Shown here: piece after piece, positions 34,624 through 42,862 of the stretch
Position numbering within the stretch: the stretch's first letter is position 1
How the letters are laid out: each line of letters starts with the position of its first letter
Source of the DNA: Williamsia sp. 1138
GTDB lineage: Bacteria; Actinomycetota; Actinomycetes; Mycobacteriales; Mycobacteriaceae
Assembly (NCBI RefSeq): GCF_002095435.2
Contig: NZ_MJEJ02000044.1
Coordinates: 62,001-126,000, forward strand
Direction: 5' to 3'
DNA: 64,000 nucleotides
Position numbers and translations under genes: made by a program
Notes under the pieces: generated by a model
The model's database searches: none
What the model saw: the letters and a program-made list of their open reading frames with translations, nothing else
What the model was told of the DNA's origin: nothing

Positions 34624-35729
34624 TTGGTCATCTCCACGAGAGCCGAGAACACGCCGAGATCGGGGCCGAAGCCGGTCAGCTTTCCGGTCCGGCAGCCGTC
34701 CTGCTGCAGGTTGATGGCCTCACAGAACGTCGAGAGCAACTCGTTGTCGAACAACGACTTGTCGATCAGCACCTGGGCTCGCCAGGCGCGCTGCTCGACG
34801 GAGACCGAGTTGGCGAGGTTCTCGAATGCCAGGGGCGCTACGTCGATCGTGTCGACGAGTTGCCGAGAGTAGTCACTGAGATTGCTGATCACGGCAGCCA
34901 GCCGTCCCATCGAGCTACCGAGTGTGGTGGTGTTGCCTTCGAGAAAGGTCGCGGTGTTGTTCAAGGTCTGGTTGAGGCCTTCCATGGTCGCCTGCAGTCC
35001 GGGCGCCTGGTCACCGAGCATCTGCGACACCTGGGTGATCGAGGAGGAGAACGCCGTCATCTTCGGGTAGTTCTCGACGAGTACCGAGGTCAGCTGATCC
35101 ATGTTCTTGATGACCTCGACCAGTGCGTCGCCGTTGTCGACGCCGACCTGGGCCGCTTTGCTCAGTTCGTCGATCGCGGCCTTCATGCGGGCTCCGTTGC
35201 CACCGAAGATCCCGGAGCTGATCGACAGCATGTCGCTGAGTGGACCGTTTCCGTCCGGATCGGCCTCGAACTGCTCGACCAGGTTGTCGACGGTGTCGAA
35301 CAGGGTGCCGATCTCCACCGGGCTCTTCGCGTCGGCGATGACGTCACCGTCTTGCAGTTTGGGTCCTTCGGAGTACGGCGGTGAGAGCTCGATGTGACGG
35401 GTGGTCACCAACGAGGTGTTGATGATCGCGGCCGTGGCGTCGGCGGGGATCGGAATGTCTTTGTCGACAGTGAACTCGACCTTGACGCGGCCACCCTGCG
35501 GGGTGATCGACAGCACCCGACCGACCGGCATCCCCAGCACGTCGATGTCGTTGTCGGCGTAGAGGCCGGCCACGCTCTCGAAGTAGGCGGTCACCTTGAT
35601 CGATTGCCCCACCGCGTGTTTCAGATCTGCCGGGATCAGGGTGCATCCCGCGGCGATCAGTGCGGTGCTCACCAGCACCGTGACGAGAGCGATGGTCCGG
35701 CGTAGTCGCCCGACGGAGCGAGTCAGCAT
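34620..35729 (-). CDS. Mce family protein MceD with lipobox-like N-terminus
   Basis: 369-aa Mce subunit. The MCE domain is KVTAYFESVAGLYADNDIDVLGMPVGRVLSI; a helical region with repeated hydrophobic heptads follows. The N-terminus TRSVGRLRRTIALVTVLVST is followed by ALIAAGC, so a Cys sits where a signal-peptidase II site would be, which is unexpected for the D position. ATG 35727-35729 overlaps the mceC 3' end by 7 nt; the in-frame extension upstream lies in mceC. Confidence 0.9.
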   Translation of the reverse strand: MLTRSVGRLRRTIALVTVLVSTALIAAGCTLIPADLKHAVGQSIKVTAYFESVAGLYADNDIDVLGMPVGRVLSITPQGGRVKVEFTVDKDIPIPADATAAIINTSLVTTRHIELSPPYSEGPKLQDGDVIADAKSPVEIGTLFDTVDNLVEQFEADPDGNGPLSDMLSISSGIFGGNGARMKAAIDELSKAAQVGVDNGDALVEVIKNMDQLTSVLVENYPKMTAFSSSITQVSQMLGDQAPGLQATMEGLNQTLNNTATFLEGNTTTLGSSMGRLAAVISNLSDYSRQLVDTIDVAPLAFENLANSVSVEQRAWRAQVLIDKSLFDNELLSTFCEAINLQQDGCRTGKLTGFGPDLGVFSALVEMTK

Positions 35730-36721
35730 CCGTTCACCACCCGGGCTGCGCAGAGCCAATTGTCGGGGAAGATGCCCCACGGCAGATATCCCATCGCGTA
35801 CGGTCCCGATCCGGTGGTGTTGGCGATCGACCGCACCGTCAGCGGTAACACCTCGAGCATGTGCCGCAGATTGTCCCGGTTCTTCTCGAGTCCTTCGGAG
35901 ACCGTGTTGAGGTTCCCGATCAACGGCGCGAACTGATTGTTGTTCTCTGCGCCCATCGCTTCCATCTGCTGGGCGAGATTCGCGACGCCATCGAGTAGCT
36001 GAACCACCAATTGCTGGCGTGTGACGATCTTCTGCGCGAGCAGCTGCCCCTGGCCGACGATGACGGACAGCTGGTATTGGCTGCTGTTGATCACATCGGT
36101 CACGGTCTCGGTGTCTTTGATGAGGAGGTTGATCTGGTCGCTGCGGTTGCTGATCACCTTCGACATCTCGGTGAGCGCGTCCAACGTCGTCCGGGTGACC
36201 CCGGGCGCATCCTTGAGCTGACTGTTCAGGGCGCTGACGCTGTCACTGAGTTCTTCGGCGTTGACGCCGGCGAGGATGGGCGTCCCGCGCTCGATCGTTT
36301 CCTGCAGATCGTAGGGAACCTGGGTCAACGGGATCCGTGATCCCTTGAGAGGCACGGTGGAGTCACCGATCCTGATGTCGACATACCGCTGACCGAGCAG
36401 CGTCGACAGCTTGATCTCGGCGGACCCGTCGTCGCGCACCTCGACCTTCTTGTCGACCTCCATCGTCAGCGTGACGTGGTCACGCGCCAACTCGGTCTTC
36501 GACACCTCACCGACGTCGATGCCCGCGACCCGCACTTTGTCGCCCGGCCGGATGCCACCGGCCTGAGAGAAGTCGGCGGTGTACTCGCGCTTGCCGATTC
36601 CCGAGTCCGAGATGGCAAACGTCGCGAACACGATCACGATGAGCACCACCGCCCCGATCGCACCGAGCCAGAAGAACCGATGGCTGCGCCAGCTCCGGCC
36701 CAACGCCCCCGCCCGGCTCAT
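35723..36721 (-). CDS. Mce family protein MceC
   Basis: 332-aa Mce subunit with N-terminal anchor (FFWLGAIGAVVLIVIVFATFA), MCE domain (YTADFSQAGGIRPGDKVRVAGIDVGEV) and helical C-terminal half. ATG 36719-36721 overlaps the mceB TGA as ATGA, which fixes the start despite an open frame to 36811. Confidence 0.92.
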   Translation of the reverse strand: MSRAGALGRSWRSHRFFWLGAIGAVVLIVIVFATFAISDSGIGKREYTADFSQAGGIRPGDKVRVAGIDVGEVSKTELARDHVTLTMEVDKKVEVRDDGSAEIKLSTLLGQRYVDIRIGDSTVPLKGSRIPLTQVPYDLQETIERGTPILAGVNAEELSDSVSALNSQLKDAPGVTRTTLDALTEMSKVISNRSDQINLLIKDTETVTDVINSSQYQLSVIVGQGQLLAQKIVTRQQLVVQLLDGVANLAQQMEAMGAENNNQFAPLIGNLNTVSEGLEKNRDNLRHMLEVLPLTVRSIANTTGSGPYAMGYLPWGIFPDNWLCAARVVNGC

Positions 36722-37737
36722 CGACACACCACCGAGTGGTTGGTGCCACCGATCTGGCTGATCAAACCGGGCGGGAACAGAACTCCTCCGATCGACACAT
36801 CCAGCTCGCACGCATAGATGTTGAGGTAGGCGCCTTCTCCCATGACCATCGGGAAATGCACCAGGAACAGTGGCAGATCGATTGCGAGCTGATCGAGCTT
36901 GGGACCGAGGTCGATCATGCGGTCGGTGGTGTTCTTCAGGTCCTGACCCAGCTCCTGGACATCAGGACGGATCGTGCCGAGCAGGTTGCCGAGTCGATCG
37001 GTCGCACTGCCGATGCTCTGCACCGATGACCCGAGCGCCGAAGAGTTGGCATTGAGGCCTTCGATCAGACCGGCGAGGTTGGCGACCAGCTCTTGCATCT
37101 GCTCGCCCTGCTTGCTCAGATCCCCCATGACCGCGCTGAGATTGGTGATCACGGCCCCGATCACCTGGTCGTTGTCGGCGAAATTGGTGGCGACCTTGCC
37201 GACCTGTTCGATGGTGTAGCTCAGCGAGACCTCGTTGCCCTGGAACGTTTGAACGAGGCTCTCCGACAACGCATTCACCTGATCCGGATCAAGGGTGTCG
37301 AAGACGGGCTGAAATCCGGCGAGCAACGCGGAGACGTCGAACGAGTCCTGCGAGGGTTCCTTCAGGGTCGATCCCGGCGACAGCCGCATCTGCTCGGAAT
37401 CCTCGACCAGGTCGAGTCCGACGTACCGCTGCCCGATCAAGTTTTGGTACTTGATGGACGCCCTGGTGTTGGAGAAGATCGACTGATCCTTCTGCACCTC
37501 GAAGGTCACCTTGGCGCGATCGGTGTCGAGTTCGATCGCCGCCACCCGGCCGACGCGAACACCGGCCATCCGGACGTCATCGCCCTCGTGCAGGCCGGAG
37601 GCATCGTTGAAGTAGGTCGTGAACTCGTTGGTCTCGCCGGGAACCGACCGTTCGAGGGTCGACCAGATCGTCCAGGTGAGCACGAGCGCCAGTACCGCGA
37701 ACAGGCTGAATCCGATGAGCGGCTTGCTGTAACCCAT
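36718..37737 (-). CDS. Mce family protein MceB
   Basis: 339-aa Mce subunit: anchor PLIGFSLFAVLALVLTWTIW at the N-terminus, MCE domain (FTTYFNDASGLHEGDDVRMAGVRVGRV), then a helical region. ATG 37735-37737 shares one base with the mceA TGA (TGATG), so the subunits are coupled. Confidence 0.92.
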   Translation of the reverse strand: MGYSKPLIGFSLFAVLALVLTWTIWSTLERSVPGETNEFTTYFNDASGLHEGDDVRMAGVRVGRVAAIELDTDRAKVTFEVQKDQSIFSNTRASIKYQNLIGQRYVGLDLVEDSEQMRLSPGSTLKEPSQDSFDVSALLAGFQPVFDTLDPDQVNALSESLVQTFQGNEVSLSYTIEQVGKVATNFADNDQVIGAVITNLSAVMGDLSKQGEQMQELVANLAGLIEGLNANSSALGSSVQSIGSATDRLGNLLGTIRPDVQELGQDLKNTTDRMIDLGPKLDQLAIDLPLFLVHFPMVMGEGAYLNIYACELDVSIGGVLFPPGLISQIGGTNHSVVCR

Positions 37738-39032
37738 CAGCCCTCACCCCCTTCGGCCACCCGAACCGACTGCACGAGCGGGCCGAGCATCAGGGTGTCC
37801 GCGGCCGAGGGTTCGCGCTCAAGCGCAGCTTTGAGGGTCTTGTTGTCACTGGCAGTGGTGACCGCGACGGGCGCGTCCGCCGGGATCACGTCGACGTCAC
37901 CCTGGGCGCTGCTCGGGGTGACCACGAGCGGCCCCGAACTCGTCGGGCCGGTGCCCGTGCCTGGTCCCGAACACCCTGGCCCCCTGGTCATCCCGTACTT
38001 TCCGCCGTCGTACACCGGGCAGTTCTGCCTGTTGTACATCACGAACGGGCTGAAGCTGACCCCGATGTTGAGTTGGGGCTTGCCGTTGACGCCCGTGAAC
38101 ACGGTGAGCACCTTGCCTGCAAGATTGTTGAGGGCGCGAAGCGCTCCCGGCAACGCTTCCGAATCGACCGCGATCGCGCCTGTCATGGTGTTGAGGTTTT
38201 CCACGAGCTGGATACCGGAGTCCCCGTTGCGGGCGAACAGGGTTTGAATCCTGTCGATCATGCCCTGGGCTGCGGTCAACGTTCCTGCCAGTTCACGCTG
38301 GCGCTCGATGATCGTGATCGACGGGATCACCGCGCGGCCCATCGCGTCGAGGAGTTGCGGGGTCGACTGCTCGATCCCGCGCAGGGAATCGTTGAAGTTG
38401 TCGAACCCCGGAGGTGCACCGTCCGGGAACTGCGCATTGATCTGCTCCCAGTATTGACTGAGCGTTCCGACGAAGGCGCTGAACACATTTCCGCCGCCGC
38501 GCAGGGTATCGGCAATCGTGCCCAGGACCCGTCCGATCTGCTCGGGTGGTACGGCGGTGAACAGTTCGCGCAGGTCGTTCTGGACAGTCTGCAGCGCGAT
38601 GGTCTCTTTCGATTCGTCGGCGACGACCTTGCTGCCGTTCGACAGATGCCCCTTCGGATCGGCCGGTGGGATGAGTTCGATGGAGTTGACACCGAACAAG
38701 TTGCTCGGCACCGTACGGGCCGTCACATTCGCCGGAATGCCCTCGGCCTGGTCCGGGACGATCTCGATGTTGACATCGGACAGGTTGGTCTCCGTCGCGT
38801 CGATGGAGGTCACCGAACCCACGATCAGACCGTTGTAGCGCACGTCGGCCTGGCTGACCAGGCCGTCGCCGATGTCGTCGAGGGTGGCTGTGACCTCGAC
38901 CTTGGTCTCGAAGGTGCCCTGATACCGCAGCATCAATCCCACCAGGATCAGTGCGACCACGATGAGGAACACGACTCCGCGCAGGGCGTACTGCGCGGTG
39001 GAGGGGTTTCGCCCGGTTGTGTCTACAAACAT
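37737..39032 (-). CDS. Mce family protein MceA
   Basis: 431-aa first Mce subunit. Anchor about residues 16-36 (ALRGVVFLIVVALILVGLML), MCE domain (KVEVTATLDDIGDGLVSQADVRYNGLIVGSV) and a long helical region, with the tail YNRQNCPVYDGGKYGMTRGPGC. The start lies 4 nt after the yrbEB stop. Confidence 0.93.
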   Translation of the reverse strand: MFVDTTGRNPSTAQYALRGVVFLIVVALILVGLMLRYQGTFETKVEVTATLDDIGDGLVSQADVRYNGLIVGSVTSIDATETNLSDVNIEIVPDQAEGIPANVTARTVPSNLFGVNSIELIPPADPKGHLSNGSKVVADESKETIALQTVQNDLRELFTAVPPEQIGRVLGTIADTLRGGGNVFSAFVGTLSQYWEQINAQFPDGAPPGFDNFNDSLRGIEQSTPQLLDAMGRAVIPSITIIERQRELAGTLTAAQGMIDRIQTLFARNGDSGIQLVENLNTMTGAIAVDSEALPGALRALNNLAGKVLTVFTGVNGKPQLNIGVSFSPFVMYNRQNCPVYDGGKYGMTRGPGCSGPGTGTGPTSSGPLVVTPSSAQGDVDVIPADAPVAVTTASDNKTLKAALEREPSAADTLMLGPLVQSVRVAEGGEG

Positions 39033-39036
39033 GCGT

Positions 39037-39903
39037 TCACCCCGAAATCCTGATTCCTGGCGACAGACCCCAGAACACCAGGGTCAGCAGCAAATTGGCG
39101 AAGACCAGCACGATGATCGCGAGCCGGATGGCGTGGCCGGCAGCCACCCCGACACCTTCGGGTCCGCCAGAGGCGAAGAAGCCGTAGTAGCACTGGATGA
39201 ACGTCGTGAGAAGGACGAACACCACCACCTTGATGACCGAATACACCATGTCCTTCGACAGGATGAACTGGTAGAAATACGACAGGTACGCACCTCGCCC
39301 TTGACCGCTCTGGATCTGGAACATGAACTGGCACGCCAGGTAGTTCGCGGCCAGCGAGACGGTGTACAGCGGGATGATCGAGATGACGGCCGCGATCATG
39401 CGGGTCGTGACGAGATACGGCATCGGACGAATCGCGATGGACTCGAGGGCGTCGATCTCTTCACTGATGCGCATCGAACCGAGTTGTGCCGTGAACCGAC
39501 ATCCCGATTGGGCGGTGAACGCGACCGCAGCCAGCAGGGGGCCGAGTTCGCGGGTCGTGGCAAAGGCGGAGATCGCGCCGGTCACCGGTGACATTCCGAG
39601 CAGGTTCAGCGCGGTGTAGCCCTCGATTCCGACTGTGGCTCCGCCCATCACCCCCAGCAGGATGATGACGCCGATGGTTCCGCCACCGACCACGATCGCC
39701 CCGTTGCCCCACGTCACGTCGGACAGCAGCCGCCAGATCTCTTTGCTGTAGTGCTTGAAGGCGATGGGTACCGCACCGACCGAACGCACCAGAAAGGTGA
39801 GCTGGTGTCCCATGAGGACCAGCAGGTCACGTGGCGTTTGGTAAAGCTTTTTACTCCACTCCAGCGGCCGCAGGGCCGGGGGCGTGTACTTGGACGCGAC
39901 CAT
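39037..39903 (-). CDS. YrbE/MlaE-type permease, second copy (YrbEB)
   Basis: 288-aa inner-membrane protein of the MlaE family that, with YrbEA and a shared ATPase (Mkl, not encoded here), powers Mce lipid uptake. About five to six helices; the family core TTRELGPLLAAVAFTAQSGCRFTAQLGSMRISEEIDALE is clear. The ATG (39901-39903) directly abuts the TAG of yrbEA. Confidence 0.93.
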   Translation of the reverse strand: MVASKYTPPALRPLEWSKKLYQTPRDLLVLMGHQLTFLVRSVGAVPIAFKHYSKEIWRLLSDVTWGNGAIVVGGGTIGVIILLGVMGGATVGIEGYTALNLLGMSPVTGAISAFATTRELGPLLAAVAFTAQSGCRFTAQLGSMRISEEIDALESIAIRPMPYLVTTRMIAAVISIIPLYTVSLAANYLACQFMFQIQSGQGRGAYLSYFYQFILSKDMVYSVIKVVVFVLLTTFIQCYYGFFASGGPEGVGVAAGHAIRLAIIVLVFANLLLTLVFWGLSPGIRISG

Positions 39904-40767
39904 CTAGACCACCCTCGTCGGGACTACCACGGCGAAGATCTGGGTGAGGATCACGTTCACGGTGAACAGCAGGAGCACAGAGTTCACCACCGCGGCGTTG
40001 ACCGAGTTGGCAACTCCGGAGGGTCCGCCCTTCGTCGTTAGTCCACGGTCGCAGGCGACCACCGCCACGATGGCGCCGAAGATCACCGCCTTGGTGATGG
40101 CGAACGCAAGGTCGGCCGGGGACGCAAAGGACGCAAAGGTGCCGGTGTAACTACCCGGCGTTCCGCCCTGGAAGTACACGTTGAACACATATCCGGTGAC
40201 GAAGCCGATGAAGCAGACGAAACCGCACAGCAGGAAGCTGACCACCATGGTGGCCAGGAGTCGTGGGGAGATCAGCCGCTGGACCGGATTGACGCCCATC
40301 ACCTTCATCGCGTCGATCTCGTCGCGGATGGTGCGCGATCCGAGATCGGCGGCGATGGCCGAGCCCACTGCCCCCGCCAGCAGCAGCGAGGTCACCAGGG
40401 GCGCGCCCTGCCGGATCACGCCGAGCCCGGTGGCGGCACCCGAGAACGAGGTCGCGCCGATCTGATTGGCGATGTTGCCGACCTGGATCGACACGATGAC
40501 CCCGACCGGGATTGCCACCAGCAGCGTCGGCATCACCGATGTGTTGGCCATGAACGCGCACTGCCGGATGAACTCGCCGAACGGGAATCGGCGTTTGGCT
40601 ATGTCGACGAACAGCACTTTGAAGACCTCGAGGAAGAGCGTCATCTGACGCCCGAACGTCTCGAACGAGGCGATCACGTGCTCGCGGAACCACCGACGCA
40701 GCGGCCCGAAACGATCACGCGTTCGCGAAGTGCCCCCTGCACCTGCCGCCACGGTTGCTGTACTCAC
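39904..40767 (-). CDS. YrbE/MlaE-type permease, first copy (YrbEA)
   Basis: 287-aa MlaE-family permease, first gene of the Mce operon. The conserved core GAPLVTSLLLAGAVGSAIAADLGSRTIRDEIDAMKVMGVNP is intact. GTG start (40765-40767), weak AGG upstream. Gene order yrbEA-yrbEB-mceA-B-C-D-E-F-mam follows the mycobacterial pattern. The substrate (fatty acid, sterol or other lipid) cannot be told from sequence. Confidence 0.93.
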   Translation of the reverse strand: MSTATVAAGAGGTSRTRDRFGPLRRWFREHVIASFETFGRQMTLFLEVFKVLFVDIAKRRFPFGEFIRQCAFMANTSVMPTLLVAIPVGVIVSIQVGNIANQIGATSFSGAATGLGVIRQGAPLVTSLLLAGAVGSAIAADLGSRTIRDEIDAMKVMGVNPVQRLISPRLLATMVVSFLLCGFVCFIGFVTGYVFNVYFQGGTPGSYTGTFASFASPADLAFAITKAVIFGAIVAVVACDRGLTTKGGPSGVANSVNAAVVNSVLLLFTVNVILTQIFAVVVPTRVV

Positions 40768-41075
40768 ACCCTGCCTTCGTTGTCCCCGTCACACGCACCC
40801 GGTGCGTATGAGTTCGCTCATAGTGCCACATAGCTAATCGGAGCATCCGACTAACGCGTTATTTATCCGAAGAACTCGTCACCATAATGAAAGTTATGCT
40901 CTGTGCAGCGGAGACTCTGTTCACCTGGATCTGAATCAGGCGTTGTCACATTAACTCATCAGCGCCGCAAAGCGTAACAATGCCGCGATTCCCGGTTAAC
41001 TTACCGAAATCGACGCCAGCCCCCGAGGCCCCCCTCCACCCGGCATCGACGTAACACACCAACTACCGTTCAGAG
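40768..41075. promoter_or_regulatory. Divergent regulatory region between the Mce operon and treZ (308 bp)
   Basis: No gene is seen. The stretch 40805-41000 is AT-richer than its surroundings and holds three short inverted repeats: TATGAGttcgCTCATA (40807-40822), TAATCGGAgcaTCCGACTAA (about 40834-40853) and CATAATgaaagTTATG (about 40882-40897). TACCGT (41064-41069) 6 nt before the treZ GTG is a candidate -10. I recognise no KstR-type motif. Confidence 0.55.
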
Positions 41076-42791
41076 GTGACCTCTCTTCCGGTATGGGCCC
41101 CTCTGGCCCGACAACTTCGCGTAGTGATCGACGACCGCACCCACGAGATGCGCCCGACCGACGGAGGCTGGTGGGAATCCCCGGTCTCGGCCGAACCCGG
41201 CGCCAGGTACGGCTACCTCATCGACGACGCGACGGATCCGCGGCCCGACCCCCGGTCCCCCCGTCAACCGGACGGGGTGCACGGGCTGTCCCAGGTTCAC
41301 GATGTCGACCCCGAGATCTGGACCGACTCCACGTGGACGGGGCGTTCTGTGGCAGGCGCGGTCATCTACGAATTGCACATCGGCACCTTCACTGCCGCCG
41401 GCACCCTCGACAGCGCGATCGATCGACTCGATCATCTGGTCGAGCTGGGAGTCGACTTCGTCGAGCTGATGCCCGTGAATGCCTTCAACGGCACCCACAA
41501 CTGGGGGTACGACGGAGTCGGCTGGTACGCGGTCCAGGAAACCTACGGCGGACCCGACGCACTGGCGCGGTTCGTGAATGCGTGTCATACGCGGGGTCTC
41601 GGCGTCATCGTCGACGCCGTGTACAACCACCTCGGGCCATCAGGGAACTACCTGCCGGAATTCGGGCCATACCTGACCACGGGAACCACCTCATGGGGAC
41701 AGTCGGTGAATTTGGACGAGGCGGACTCCGACGAGGTCCGCGAGTACATCCTGGGCTCCGCACTACGGTGGCTCGAGGTGTTCCACGTCGACGGCTTGCG
41801 GCTCGACGCAGTACACGCGCTCGTCGACCGGACCGCGCTCCACCTGCTCGAGGAACTGCAGATTCGCACCGACGAACTCTCCCGACGCGTCGGGAGGCCG
41901 CTCGCCCTGATCGCGGAGAGCGATCTCAACGATCCGAAGCTGATCACCGCTCGGTCGGAGGGTGGATACGGCCTCGCCGCGCAATGGAGCGATGACGGTC
42001 ACCATGCCATCCACACCACCATCTCGGGCGAGCGCCAGGGCTACTATGCGGACTTCGGCAGTCTGGAGTGCCTGTCGAAGGTGCTGCGCGAAGGGTTTTT
42101 CCACGCACTCACGTACTCGTCGTTCCGGCGCAGACGGCACGGTCGCCCCATCGACCCACAGCATGTCGCGACCACGTCACTCGTCGTCTACACGTGCAAT
42201 CACGACCAGATCGGCAACCGCGCGATCGGTGATCGCCCCAGCGCGTATCTGACGCCGGGACAGCTGGCCGCGAAGGCAGCCCTGGTCCTCACCTCTCCCT
42301 ACACTCCGATGCTGTTCATGGGCGAGGAGTGGGCAGCGAGTTCACCGTTCCAGTTCTTCACCTCTCATCCCGAACCCGAGTTGGGCGAGGCCACCGCCAA
42401 CGGGCGCAAAGCCGAGTTCGCCGAGCACGGGTGGGATGCGGACGAGGTCCCCGACCCACAGGACCCCGCGACTTTCGAGCGATCAAAGCTCCTCTGGGAC
42501 GAGATCGAGGAACCCGGGCACGCCCGGATACTCGAGTTCTATCGCTCCCTGATCGGCTTACGCAAGGGCGAACCGGAATTCTCGGACGACGACTTCGCCT
42601 CGGTCGCCATCGATTTCGACTCTGACGGCACGTGGTTCGCCATGCACCGCGGTGCGCTCACCACCGTCGTGACACTGACCGAGAGGCCGGTCCCGAACCC
42701 CTTCCCAGGCGAGGTGCTCCTGGCGTGGGAACCACCCTCGGACGACGGCACGCTGAGTGGGCACAACGCGGTGATCATCCGCCGCAGCTGA
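41076..42791 (+). CDS. treZ: Maltooligosyl trehalose trehalohydrolase
   Basis: GH13 enzyme releasing trehalose from maltooligosyl trehalose made by TreY. The 571-aa protein has LPVNAFNGTHNWGYDGV-like start of the barrel (ELMPVNAF), DAVYNHLGPSGNY, nucleophile Asp in DGLRLDAVHA, acid Glu in LIAESDLND, and CNHDQIGNRA. GTG start without Shine-Dalgarno; TACCGT lies 6 nt upstream, so a leaderless transcript is likely. It is separated from treX-treY by the polyol and Mce modules and has its own promoter. It ends 3 nt before a nested palindrome. Confidence 0.94.
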   Translation: MTSLPVWAPLARQLRVVIDDRTHEMRPTDGGWWESPVSAEPGARYGYLIDDATDPRPDPRSPRQPDGVHGLSQVHDVDPEIWTDSTWTGRSVAGAVIYELHIGTFTAAGTLDSAIDRLDHLVELGVDFVELMPVNAFNGTHNWGYDGVGWYAVQETYGGPDALARFVNACHTRGLGVIVDAVYNHLGPSGNYLPEFGPYLTTGTTSWGQSVNLDEADSDEVREYILGSALRWLEVFHVDGLRLDAVHALVDRTALHLLEELQIRTDELSRRVGRPLALIAESDLNDPKLITARSEGGYGLAAQWSDDGHHAIHTTISGERQGYYADFGSLECLSKVLREGFFHALTYSSFRRRRHGRPIDPQHVATTSLVVYTCNHDQIGNRAIGDRPSAYLTPGQLAAKAALVLTSPYTPMLFMGEEWAASSPFQFFTSHPEPELGEATANGRKAEFAEHGWDADEVPDPQDPATFERSKLLWDEIEEPGHARILEFYRSLIGLRKGEPEFSDDDFASVAIDFDSDGTWFAMHRGALTTVVTLTERPVPNPFPGEVLLAWEPPSDDGTLSGHNAVIIRRS

Positions 42792-42794
42792 CCG

Positions 42795-42862
42795 CAAACG
42801 CTCCACAAATACGAGCACGCTCCACATATTTGTGGAGCGTCCTTGTATTTGTGGAGCGTTTG
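42795..42862. terminator. Nested palindrome with four copies of one 9-bp word
   Basis: CAAACGCTCCACAAATAC (42795-42812) and its exact complement at 42845-42862 form an 18-bp stem. Inside lies a second hairpin, ACGCTCCACA-TATT-TGTGGAGCGT (42817-42840). CGCTCCACA or its complement thus occurs four times, so alternative pairings (14 bp between the first and third copies) are possible. It touches the ilvA stop (42863-42865) and lies 3 nt after the treZ stop. Confidence 0.88.
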
